Below are positions 51,899-59,159 of a stretch of DNA of 64,000 bases, piece by piece. The stretch spans positions 1 to 64,000 of the forward strand of contig CAWGCJ010000014.1 in the NCBI GenBank assembly GCA_963821095.1. Reading direction: 5' to 3'. The notes under the pieces are model-generated. The model saw nothing but the letters and a program-made list of their open reading frames with translations, made no database searches and was not told where the DNA came from. Numbering within the stretch: position 1 is the first letter of the stretch; every line of letters begins with the position of its first letter. Made by a program: the position numbers and the translations under genes. The DNA is from CAVPHV01 sp963821095. Its GTDB lineage: Bacteria > Actinomycetota > Acidimicrobiia > Spongiisociales > UBA5794.

Positions 51899-52240
51899 CT
51901 ACAGGCTGCCGTCCATGCCGCAATCCGCGCCCTCGCCATGATCTGGGAGTAGTTCGAAGTAGGCAACGGGTCCGTAGCCGGGAATCGCATATTCGATGCG
52001 GTTCCGACTCACGAGCTCGGCCGTCCCGAATATCTCGTTGCCGATGACGGCGTGCGAATCGTCGAGGATGTCGGTCGCCTCCGCAGCGACCTCATCTGTC
52101 GTCTGTGAACGTCAGATCGATCAGTGCATTGAATCGTGGGCCGCGAACGGCAGCGAGACCTCACTCCAGTCGAGATCGTCGGTGGGCTTGATCCCGCAAC
52201 GCCAAGCATTGGGCCGATCGACGAGAGCGGAGAACGGAGA
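51899..52240 (-). pseudogene. Truncated, twice-frameshifted gene abutting tRNA-Gly
   Basis: Minus-strand coding-like sequence begins right at the 3' end of tRNA-Gly and passes through three frames: SPFSALVDRPNAWRCGIKPT…VSLPFAAHDSMH (stop at 52121), ALIDLTFTDDR (stop at 52092), then TDEVAAEATDILDDSHAVIG…YFELLPDHGEGADCGMDGSL (stop at 51899). No start codon precedes the first segment. It reads as the 3' part of a gene whose beginning is missing. I do not recognise the protein. Confidence 0.5.
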
Positions 52241-52310
52241 GCGGGTGAGGGGAATCGAACCCCCGTATTCAGCTTGGGAAGCTGATGTTCTACCATTGAA
52301 CTACACCCGC
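52240..52310 (-). tRNA. tRNA-Gly (anticodon CCC)
   Basis: The minus strand folds into a cloverleaf: 7-bp acceptor GCGGGTG/CACCCGC, anticodon stem TCAGC/GCTGA with loop TTCCCAA (anticodon CCC), T-arm GGGGG-TTCGATT-CCCCT, and discriminator T as expected for glycine. CCA is not encoded. A -10-like TACAAT (52326-52321) lies upstream on the minus strand. Confidence 0.96.
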
Positions 52311-52335
52311 GAACCCGCGGATTGTACCCCTTTCC

Positions 52336-52383
52336 GTTTTGGCGTACATACCCGTCACAGGTGTCGCTGGTGTCCGCCAAAAC
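52336..52383. repeat. Palindromic intergenic element
   Basis: GTTTTGGCG (52336-52344) is matched by its exact complement at 52375-52383, with partial extension inside. The 5' arm CCGTTTTGGCGTACAT resembles the palindromes at 35827 (CCGTTCTTGCGTACAT) and 24807. It lies between the tRNA promoter and a small membrane-protein gene. Confidence 0.5.
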
Positions 52384-52402
52384 CCTCTAGGAGTCGGGTC
52401 GG

Positions 52403-52627
52403 ATGGATGTTGTCGAGCTGCTGGGGCTGGATTCGCTGCTCGGGGCCATGGTCTTGGCCCTCGGGGCCGCCATGGTGCTCGGCAATGGCTTCGCCATCTA
52501 CCAGAACCACCGGGGCCGTCGCCCTGCCAAAGAAACCGGCGAGTTTCGGGCCGGCCGCGCCTGGTGGCTGTTCGGTGTCGGGGTACTGATCACGATTTGG
52601 GGAATCGCCAGCTTGCTGGCGGGTTGA
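52403..52627 (+). CDS. 74-residue two-helix membrane protein
   Basis: Two hydrophobic segments (about 12-33, LLGAMVLALGAAMVLGNGFAIY, and 54-72, WWLFGVGVLITIWGIASLL) joined by a basic loop (QNHRGRRPAKETGEFRAGRA). AGGAG lies nine bases before ATG 52403. Family unknown; composition and ribosome site make it credible. Confidence 0.7.
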   Translation: MDVVELLGLDSLLGAMVLALGAAMVLGNGFAIYQNHRGRRPAKETGEFRAGRAWWLFGVGVLITIWGIASLLAG

Positions 52628-52719
52628 AGCGTCGGCGAGACGGGAACAAATCCCGGCTTGATGTCGTCTAACTACCAGCGGTACCTACCATCGCCCGCTT
52701 CGCCCTGAAGGAACCGCGC

Positions 52720-53577
52720 ATGACAGACCTGCCAATCCAGATACCGACACGCTCCCGCCGGGTGATGCTTGCCGTCGCCCTGTGGGTGTTCGCCATTTCG
52801 ACGACCGTTCTTCTCGTGGGAATCTGGGGGCGCAGCGTGACCGGCGACGAAGCCACTCTCCAGGCCAGCGCCGAAGCCGTCCTTGAAACCGACGTGGTGA
52901 CGGATCGGGTCGGCGAGTGGCTTGCTGAGGGCCTGGCGGCTGCCGACGAGGTCGAGGCTGCAGGGATTGCCGCCGCGGTCGAAGCCGTTGACGAGATGCC
53001 GGCCGCGCAGCGGGCGGTCGATGACATCGTGGGCCAGGTGGTCACCGCGGCCCTCGCCCCGCCGGGCTCGTCACCTTCGGTCGACGTGGCTGGTGCCCTG
53101 GGGCCGGTCGTCCCGGATTTGCTGCGAGAACTGGAGGCGAACGGCATCGCAACCTCAACCGTGGAGGTCGAGGCCGCCCTCGAGGTGGTGGATACCCTGA
53201 CTCTCCCGGTGGAGCCGAGCAGCGCTTCGGGTGGTGTCGCCCGTGAAGCTCGGGCCGTTCTGACCAAGGTGATTGTCGTCGGCCTTCTTGGAATGCTCGT
53301 GGGCGGCATCGTCGCCATTGCCGTTTCCGATGATCGCTGGGGCCGGATGCGCTCGCTGGCGAGCCGGGTCGCGGTATCGGCCTTCACGTTTGCGATCCTG
53401 CTCCAGATCGGGCGGTGGGCGACCGACCCTCAAGGCGGGCGGTCGCCGCTGGCTGCGGGTGGCGGTGTCGTGATGGGGAGCAACTGGCAGGTCCTGCTGG
53501 TCGTTGCGGCCGGCGGGGTCGCAGTGGCGTTTGTCGCCGGCGCCGTGGTGCGGCGCACTCGTGGGGCAACGGGATAG
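52720..53577 (+). CDS. Membrane protein with a long extracytoplasmic helical domain
   Basis: 285 residues: a first membrane helix at about 16-36 (VMLAVALWVFAISTTVLLVGI), an Ala/Glu/Val-rich acidic region outside (about 40-175), then three helices (about 182-205, 215-232, 250-278) and a basic end. The layout resembles actinobacterial proteins with a helical periplasmic sensor region but no signalling domain follows. GAAGGAACC precedes ATG 52720. Function unknown. Confidence 0.75.
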   Translation: MTDLPIQIPTRSRRVMLAVALWVFAISTTVLLVGIWGRSVTGDEATLQASAEAVLETDVVTDRVGEWLAEGLAAADEVEAAGIAAAVEAVDEMPAAQRAVDDIVGQVVTAALAPPGSSPSVDVAGALGPVVPDLLRELEANGIATSTVEVEAALEVVDTLTLPVEPSSASGGVAREARAVLTKVIVVGLLGMLVGGIVAIAVSDDRWGRMRSLASRVAVSAFTFAILLQIGRWATDPQGGRSPLAAGGGVVMGSNWQVLLVVAAGGVAVAFVAGAVVRRTRGATG

Positions 53578-53606
53578 TCCGGGGAATCACTAACGTCGGG
53601 TCCCTC

Positions 53607-54356
53607 ATGAGCCCATCCAGAACCCGCATGCTGATGCTGTTGCTGATTGCGCTTGCGGTGATGGCCGCCGCTTGCGGCGATTCGGATGAGGGTGGGACGA
53701 CGGCGGCGCCGGAAACCACGACCGCGGCCGCCGCTGAGTCGTCCACCACCGCCACCCCATCCACTACCGCCACCCCATCCACGTCCGCGGCTCCGTCCAC
53801 CTCCACGCCGACGACAACAGCAGCGCCGACGACGACTACCTCCGGACTCCAGGAAACCGCTCCGGTGGCTATCACAGGTGAGCCGCTTCCCGAGGTGGCC
53901 GATTCTGGGGAAGACCTCGCCGTCGGCCTCACTCCACCGCAAATCGTCGGGGTCGATTTTGCCGGGAACGAAGTGATACTTGGTGGTGGGGATGCTCCGC
54001 AAGCGATCATGTTTGTTGCCCATTGGTGTTCGCACTGCCAGGTGGAGGTACCGGCGGTGCAAGCCTGGGTCGATGAGACCGGGGGAGTCGAGGGTGTCGA
54101 GGTCGTCGCCGTCTCGACCGCAGTGGTGCCGGAACGGCCCAACTATCCCCCGTCGGCATGGTTTGCGGCCGAGGCCTGGTCCTCTCCGGTTCTGGCCGAT
54201 GACATGGAGGCCTCGAGTTTCATCGCCTACGGCGGACGCGCCATCCCGTTTTGGGTTTTTGTTGACGGCGGCGGCAAGGTTTTCCACCGCATCGAAGGCG
54301 GGGTCGATCTTGTCACGCTCGAGTCCGTGATGAACGATCTGGCGGCGACCGGCTAG
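53607..54356 (+). CDS. Lipoprotein with a thioredoxin-like (TlpA) domain
   Basis: 249 residues. Signal peptide with lipobox MAAAC (Cys 23), a Thr/Ser/Ala/Pro linker of about 50 residues (TATPSTTATPSTSAAPSTST), and a thioredoxin-fold domain with active site HWCSHC (Cys 141 and 144). AVSTAVVPERPNYPPSAWF, a cis-Pro segment GGRAIPFWVFVDGGG and a C-terminal helix follow. It should act in thiol-disulfide exchange at the cell surface. TAACGT (53591-53596) is ten bases before the ATG. Confidence 0.88.
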   Translation: MSPSRTRMLMLLLIALAVMAAACGDSDEGGTTAAPETTTAAAAESSTTATPSTTATPSTSAAPSTSTPTTTAAPTTTTSGLQETAPVAITGEPLPEVADSGEDLAVGLTPPQIVGVDFAGNEVILGGGDAPQAIMFVAHWCSHCQVEVPAVQAWVDETGGVEGVEVVAVSTAVVPERPNYPPSAWFAAEAWSSPVLADDMEASSFIAYGGRAIPFWVFVDGGGKVFHRIEGGVDLVTLESVMNDLAATG

Positions 54357-54478
54357 TCGCCGCGTTCGAGCACGGTCTTCATTCCCGGGAGGATGCACGG
54401 CATCCCGTCGGAGGACTCGGCGCACGGCTCGAGATCCGGATTCGTTGGACCCCACCGAACGCCATCGGGTAGCCTCAA
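54353..54478 (-). CDS. Possible 41-residue small protein
   Basis: In the gap between the TlpA-like and PhzF genes the minus strand has a frame ending exactly at the TlpA stop (TAG on both strands): …GVRWGPTNPDLEPC, AESSDGMPC, ILPGMKTVLERGD. Two Cys and a natural-looking composition suggest coding. However, the only start is TTG 54478 without a ribosome site, or an internal ATG giving about 16 residues. Low certainty. Confidence 0.3.
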   Translation of the reverse strand: MRLPDGVRWGPTNPDLEPCAESSDGMPCILPGMKTVLERGD

Positions 54479-54481
54479 CCC

Positions 54482-55294
54482 ATGGAACGATCATGCACCG
54501 TGGTGCGGGTGTTCACCCGAGCCGATGCCGGCGGGAACCATCTTGGCGTGGTCGAGGACATCAGCGGACTGGACGGGGAGGCGATGCAGCGCATCGCCTC
54601 CGAGCTGGGGTTTTCCGAGACGATCTTCATCGACGACGGAACGGCCGTCGCTCCGACGGTGCGAATCTTCACTCCTGGTGCCGAGCTGCCGTTTGCCGGG
54701 CATCCACTGGTCGGCGCTGCTTGGGTTCTGACCGTGGCCGGATCGTCCCCGGCTGGGTCGTTGCAGTGCGGGATCGGCGAGGTGCATATTCGAGTTGACG
54801 GTGATCTCGTGTGGATCGATGTGCCGATGAGCGGCAAAGTGGCTCCCAAAGATGACCCAAGGTGGGACGGTGGGATTGCCGGGTTCTTTGCCGCCGCCGG
54901 GATCGCCGACACGGTTTCGTCGGCTCGAGTCCTGCTGCCCAACGAGTACCTCATCGGCGAACTCCAAAGCCCCGCTGCGGTTGCAGCACTCGAGCCCGAT
55001 ATGGAAGCGCTCGCCGCGGTGTTCGGCACCCTCGTCTTTGCCAGAGTCGGCGACCGAGTCCGAGCTCGCTTCTTCGCGCCCGATACCGGCGTTCGCGAGG
55101 ACCCGGCCACGGGAAGTGCCGCGGTTGCCCTCGCCACTGTGCTGCGGTCACGAGGGGAACACTCCGGCCGCCTCACCATCCATCAGGGTGAGGAGATCGG
55201 CCATCCTTCGACCATCGAACTCACGTGGGCGGGAGACACCGCCGCAATCGGGGGCACGGTGCGATTCGACGAGACTCGAGCCCTCGTCCAGTAG
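54482..55294 (+). CDS. PhzF-family epimerase/isomerase
   Basis: 270 residues of the diaminopimelate-epimerase-like PhzF fold: VRVFTRADAGGNHLGVVEDISGLDGEAMQRIASELGFSETIFI, the active-site Glu in FSETIF, VRIFTPGAELPFAGHPLVGAAWVL, and RFFAPDTGVREDPATGSAAVALATVL. It catalyses proton shifts on small acids; most genomic copies are unlinked to phenazine. TAGCCT (54470-54475) lies six bases before the ATG, with no Shine-Dalgarno. Confidence 0.92.
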   Translation: MERSCTVVRVFTRADAGGNHLGVVEDISGLDGEAMQRIASELGFSETIFIDDGTAVAPTVRIFTPGAELPFAGHPLVGAAWVLTVAGSSPAGSLQCGIGEVHIRVDGDLVWIDVPMSGKVAPKDDPRWDGGIAGFFAAAGIADTVSSARVLLPNEYLIGELQSPAAVAALEPDMEALAAVFGTLVFARVGDRVRARFFAPDTGVREDPATGSAAVALATVLRSRGEHSGRLTIHQGEEIGHPSTIELTWAGDTAAIGGTVRFDETRALVQ

Positions 55295-55323
55295 GAAGCG
55301 ACCTGGGACAGGAGGCACCGACC

Positions 55324-55809
55324 ATGCTGAGCGCGGAGAAGTTGGCGAAGGACTACAAGCGGAACGCCACCATCGTCAAATGGCAGGCGGACGGCCTGAG
55401 CCATGCCGACAGCCTGATCCAGACTCCCTATCGGATCAACTGCCTCAATTGGGTGCTCGGACACATCGCCGAAGGTCGTGACGGCGTACTCGAGATGGTC
55501 GGCGCCGAGCGGGTGGCCGAACCCGGGGAGCTCGGTCGCTACCTGCGCGAGTCGGAGCCGATTCTGGAGGACGGCCCCGGTGTGGTTCCCCTGGAGCGCC
55601 TGCTCGAGATCATCAGCGCAACCCAGGAGCGTCTCGAGGCGGCCCTGGGCGACCTGTCCGACGAGACACTGGCCGTCGAAACCATCGAAAACGAGCGCAC
55701 CACCACTCTGGCCGGCCGGGTCCACTTCGCCTACTTCCACGACACGTACCACACCGGCCAAACCGAACTTCTTCGCCAGGTCGCCGGCAAGAACGACCAC
55801 ATCATCTAG
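55324..55809 (+). CDS. DinB/YfiT-like four-helix metalloprotein
   Basis: 161 residues. The DinB_2 helix bundle is recognised from INCLNWVLGHIAEGRDGVLEMVG (first His) and VHFAYFHDTYHTGQTELLRQVAG (His pair), giving three metal ligands. Family members include thiol S-transferases using bacillithiol or mycothiol and damage-inducible proteins of unknown role. AGGAGG lies eight bases before ATG 55324. It follows phzF by 29 bases, probably in one transcript. Confidence 0.85.
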   Translation: MLSAEKLAKDYKRNATIVKWQADGLSHADSLIQTPYRINCLNWVLGHIAEGRDGVLEMVGAERVAEPGELGRYLRESEPILEDGPGVVPLERLLEIISATQERLEAALGDLSDETLAVETIENERTTTLAGRVHFAYFHDTYHTGQTELLRQVAGKNDHII

Positions 55810-55876
55810 GCCCTCCCGGGGTACCGAGCCGCTCAGCTCCGGTCCACCGGCGGCGGCACCTTGGTACGCTGGGGAT

Positions 55877-56737
55877 ATGGATCTCTACGCTCGCGTCAAC
55901 ATTCTCGAAGGCAAAGCCGTCCGTCTGCCACGGGGCAACGTCAAAGATGAGGTCATCTTTCTCGAGGCCAACCCACTTGAACGAGCCCACGGCTGGGTCT
56001 CGAAGGGCGCCCATCGGCTTCTGATCGTTGATCTCGATGCCGCTGCCCACGGCGACTACCGCAACCGATCGATGATCAACGAAATCATCGCAGCCGTCGA
56101 CGTGCCCGTGCAGGTCGGTGGCGGGGTGCGTACGCCCGCCGAGGTCGACGCCTTGCTCAGCGGTGGAGCATGGCGGGTCACGATGGGAACAACCGCGATG
56201 GTCGACCAAGTGTTGTTCTGGGATATCTGCCGGGATCACCCCGGCCGGATTGCGGTGAGCCTCGATGTGCTGCCGGATCAGGAGTTGGCCATCCGGGGAT
56301 GGACCGAGGGAAGCGGTAGCTACCTCGAAGAGACACTGATCGAACTGTCGTCGGCCGGCGCCGCCGCCTTCATGCTGTCCGAGGTCGGTCGTGACGCCCT
56401 CAACGAACCACCGAACTTCGACAATCTGGAACTTGCGTTGACCACGGTCGAGGAGGAAGTCATCGCCGCCGGCGGAGTGAGAGGTGTCGAAGACCTCGAG
56501 CTCCTGCGCGACCTCGAGGTCAACGGCCGCCAGGTGGGTGGTGTTGTTGTCGGCCGTGAGGTCACCGCGGGCAGGTTTACCGTCGAGGAGGCGGTTGCCC
56601 TGGTGCGTCGCAAGCCGGGCCCGCCGAAGGGACCGTGGAGTGCTGAGGAATTGCAGCAGGCGTTGGCAAATTTCCGAGCATCCCATCCCGGACAGGCCGA
56701 CGTTGAAGTTTTCCTGGCGTGGCTGAACGGCGAATAG
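55877..56737 (+). CDS. HisA/HisF-related TIM-barrel protein with altered catalytic residues
   Basis: 286 residues. About 1-246 align by eye with HisA: LYARVNILEGKAVRLPRG, LLIVDLDAAAHGD, VPVQVGGGVRTPAEVDALL, IAVSLDVLPDQELAIRGWTEG, VIAAGGVRGVEDL, GGVVVGREVTAGRFT. The catalytic Asp of strand 1 (D8 in Thermotoga HisA) is Asn 8; the strand-5 Asp (D130) is kept; the DGT motif reads DAL (173-175). An additional 40-residue tail (PWSAEELQQALANFRASHPG) follows. No his genes adjoin, so it is probably a paralogue acting on another ribotide or a non-catalytic binder. TACGCT (55865-55870) is six bases before the ATG. Confidence 0.85.
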   Translation: MDLYARVNILEGKAVRLPRGNVKDEVIFLEANPLERAHGWVSKGAHRLLIVDLDAAAHGDYRNRSMINEIIAAVDVPVQVGGGVRTPAEVDALLSGGAWRVTMGTTAMVDQVLFWDICRDHPGRIAVSLDVLPDQELAIRGWTEGSGSYLEETLIELSSAGAAAFMLSEVGRDALNEPPNFDNLELALTTVEEEVIAAGGVRGVEDLELLRDLEVNGRQVGGVVVGREVTAGRFTVEEAVALVRRKPGPPKGPWSAEELQQALANFRASHPGQADVEVFLAWLNGE

Positions 56738-56741
56738 TCGG

Positions 56742-57755
56742 TCAGGTCCCGGCGGTTCCGGCCATGGTGAGCACAGCAGCCCCCGCAGCGTCGCCGGCTT
56801 TCAGCCGCGCCAACGCCAGATTGGCGTCCTCCATCCGATAGGGGTCGGCCACGGTGCGGATCGGAATCCTCGCCGCGAGATCGAGGAACTCCTGGGCGTC
56901 GGCTCTGGTGAAGTTCGCAACGCTGCGCACCGAGCGCTCCCACCACAACATCTCATAGGGAAACTCGGGGATCTGATCGAGGTGGATGGCATTGACTGCC
57001 ACGGTGCCGCCGCGATCGAGCGACTTGAGCGCTTCGATGACCACGTAGCTGGCCGGGGCGAAGGTGACCGCAGCATCAAGCGGGACCGGCGGCCGGTCGT
57101 GATACGAGCCGGTCCACACCGCGCCCATGTCGAGGGCGCGCTGCTGCTCGGGCACCGAGCGGGTGGCGACGAAGACCTCGCAGCCCCAATAGATGGCAAC
57201 CTGGATGGCCAGCAGCGCCGATGCCCCGAACCCGTACAGACCGAGACGACCACCCGGCTGAATGCCGCTCAATCTGAGGGAGCGATAGCCGATCACCCCG
57301 CCACAGAGGAGTGGAGCGGCCTCGACGTCTCCGAAGCCGGGGGGCACTCGCAAGGCGAAATCGGCCCGAAGTGTCATCTGCGTGGCGTAGCCGCCGTCGC
57401 GGTCCCAGCCGGTGAACTCGGCGGCCTCGCAGAGGTTCTCGGAACCGGCCAGACAGAACCGGCACGTGCCGCAGGTTCCGGCCAGCCAGGCGACACCGAC
57501 CCGCTCTCCGACTTGCCAGTCGGTGACTCGGCTGCCGGCGGCGATGATGGTGCCAACGACTTGGTGCCCGGGTACGACCGGAAGTAGTCGGGCTGCCAGA
57601 TCACCCTCGATGAGTTGGAGATCGGTGCGGCACACGCCGCACGCCGCGACTTGGATCGCGAGTTCGTCGGGCGCCGTGTCCAGGTCGGCAGCCTCGAAGG
57701 GCTCCAGCGGTCGACTCTGGATGGGGCCGGGTGTGATCAGGCGACGGCCTCGCAT
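56742..57755 (-). CDS. Zinc-dependent alcohol dehydrogenase family protein
   Basis: 337 residues of the MDR superfamily. Catalytic zinc ligands are in AACGVCRTDLQ and PGHQVVG; the structural zinc site is CGTCRFCLAGSENLC. The Rossmann segment GRLGLYGFGASALLAIQVAIYWGCEVFVATRS lacks the classic final Gly of GxGxxG. WDRDGGYATQMTLRADFALRVPPGF and LLCGGVIGYRSLRLSGIQPGG are typical of AdhP-like enzymes. GGAGGG lies before ATG 57755. It converges on the HisA-like gene and faces a spacer with a DosR-like palindrome. Confidence 0.9.
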   Translation of the reverse strand: MRGRRLITPGPIQSRPLEPFEAADLDTAPDELAIQVAACGVCRTDLQLIEGDLAARLLPVVPGHQVVGTIIAAGSRVTDWQVGERVGVAWLAGTCGTCRFCLAGSENLCEAAEFTGWDRDGGYATQMTLRADFALRVPPGFGDVEAAPLLCGGVIGYRSLRLSGIQPGGRLGLYGFGASALLAIQVAIYWGCEVFVATRSVPEQQRALDMGAVWTGSYHDRPPVPLDAAVTFAPASYVVIEALKSLDRGGTVAVNAIHLDQIPEFPYEMLWWERSVRSVANFTRADAQEFLDLAARIPIRTVADPYRMEDANLALARLKAGDAAGAAVLTMAGTAGT

Positions 57756-58210
57756 AGTGACCCTCCCTGCCTTGACGTCATTGCGGCTGTTGTGTGCACC
57801 CCATCAGTCTGCCTGATGGCGCTCGACCCTTCCAGCGGTCTGAGGTCACGACGTGGGGCGGTTTTGGGGGACCTTCGGCCCTGTCGGACGACCCGGTCGA
57901 TCGTCACGATGATTGAGGGGATCAGGGGGCCCGGCGACAAGCCGAGGGTGAATGAGGAGGGACCGCGGGCGACCGGAGCACGGTCGTTCCCGATCTCGAA
58001 CATGAGGGCGGCTGGCCCGCCGTCGGACGTCGGGCCCGCAGTCTCCGTGCTGACGTTGCGAAGCCGGGATCACGATCCCGGCGGGGCGGAGAACGGCGAC
58101 CGGGCAGGGTATGGCCCGGCCAGGTCGCCCGGCGGCAGCATGGGCAAGCGGGCCCGGCGTTTCGGATCGCACGATTCGCGGCGGAATCGTCCTACCAGAG
58201 GGAGGTTGCC
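57756..58210. promoter_or_regulatory. 455-base spacer with a DosR-like palindrome
   Basis: No convincing gene lies between the divergent alcohol dehydrogenase and small membrane-protein genes. At 57867-57883 GGGGACCTTCGGCCCTG resembles the GGGAC(N)GTCCC-type box bound by DosR/DevR in actinobacteria. The rest is GC-rich with several small stems (for example GCCGGGATCACGATCCCGGC near 58062-58081). A DosR regulon member would suit either flanking gene, but this is inference. Confidence 0.45.
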
Positions 58211-58639
58211 GTGACTGAGCAACGCGAGCGGTACTACCGAGTCTTGTTCCTGGTGGCCGCGGTGTACGACATCGTGCTCGGCACCATCTTCACCTTCTTC
58301 CATCCGTGGGCCTTCGAGGTGCTCGACATCGCCGATCAGGACCCGGGATCCGGCTATGTGCCGCTGATCGGTGCGTTCCTGTTCGTCATCGGCGTCGCCT
58401 ACTTCCTGATCTATCGGGGTGATCTGGTCCGCAATGTCGACCTCATTGCCGTTGGCACGCTGTACAAACTCGCCTACTCGGCAGTTGCCTTCTGGTTCTG
58501 GATCGTCATCGACGACGTCCCCCACATTCTGTTCCCCGCCCTTTTTGGCGTTGTCGACCTCGTGATGTTCGGCGCCATGTTCCAGTGTTGGCTGACGGTG
58601 CGCCGGCTCTCCGCAGGCAGGAGCGCTCCCGCCCACTGA
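58211..58639 (+). CDS. Four-helix membrane protein
   Basis: 142 residues with hydrophobic segments at about 10-32 (VLFLVAAVYDIVLGTIFTFFHPW), 50-68, 78-100 and 104-128. No enzymatic signature. GTG 58211 has GAGGGAGG upstream. It may belong to the same response as the facing dehydrogenase if the DosR-like box is real. Family unknown to me. Confidence 0.75.
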   Translation: MTEQRERYYRVLFLVAAVYDIVLGTIFTFFHPWAFEVLDIADQDPGSGYVPLIGAFLFVIGVAYFLIYRGDLVRNVDLIAVGTLYKLAYSAVAFWFWIVIDDVPHILFPALFGVVDLVMFGAMFQCWLTVRRLSAGRSAPAH

Positions 58640-58649
58640 AACGGGCGGC

Positions 58650-59159
58650 TCAGTCGAGCAGTCCCACGAAGACGAGGGCGGCGCCGGCGCCAACCAGCCC
58701 GGCATGCACGGTCACGAGCAGCCAGCGTCCCGGCGAGAAGGGAGCGGTGAAGGCGCTCGGCACCGGTACCCAGCGATACCAGAACCAACCGCCGAGGCTC
58801 GCTCCTAGCAGGATCCCGGCGGTGAGCAGCGGCCAGCCAACCCGACCTGCGCCCGACGAAGGCAGCGCAGTGAGACAAATCCCGGTGAGGCCGATGGTGA
58901 CCAACCCGGCAGGGACCACGAGGAGGTAGCGGGTCTTCGGTCGGATCAGGCTGACGGCCAACAGCGTGGGCATCGCCAACCATCCGGCGAAGAGTGTGAT
59001 GAGGATCCAACCGGCCACCCCATCGGTGGTGGTCGCCAGGACCCAGATGACACCGAGGGCCAGCGCGCTGATCATCACCAGTCGTGCCACCCGAGCCGTG
59101 AATCGTGGGTCGGAGCTCAGTTCGACAGGGCGTTGTTGGCCTGCGGTTTGGCCCGCCAT
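58650..59159 (-). CDS. Membrane protein of unknown function
   Basis: 169 residues from ATG 59159, with five hydrophobic segments (LVMISALALGVIWVLATT, GWILITLFAGWLAMPTLLAVSLI, YLLVVPAGLVTIGLTGICLTAL, VGWPLLTAGILLGASLGGWFWY, WLLVTVHAGLVGAGAALVFVGLL). GGAGGATCG precedes the start, which overlaps the stop of the radical SAM gene by one base (TGATG). Coupling suggests a joint unit, but no role can be assigned. Confidence 0.78.
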   Translation of the reverse strand: MAGQTAGQQRPVELSSDPRFTARVARLVMISALALGVIWVLATTTDGVAGWILITLFAGWLAMPTLLAVSLIRPKTRYLLVVPAGLVTIGLTGICLTALPSSGAGRVGWPLLTAGILLGASLGGWFWYRWVPVPSAFTAPFSPGRWLLVTVHAGLVGAGAALVFVGLLD

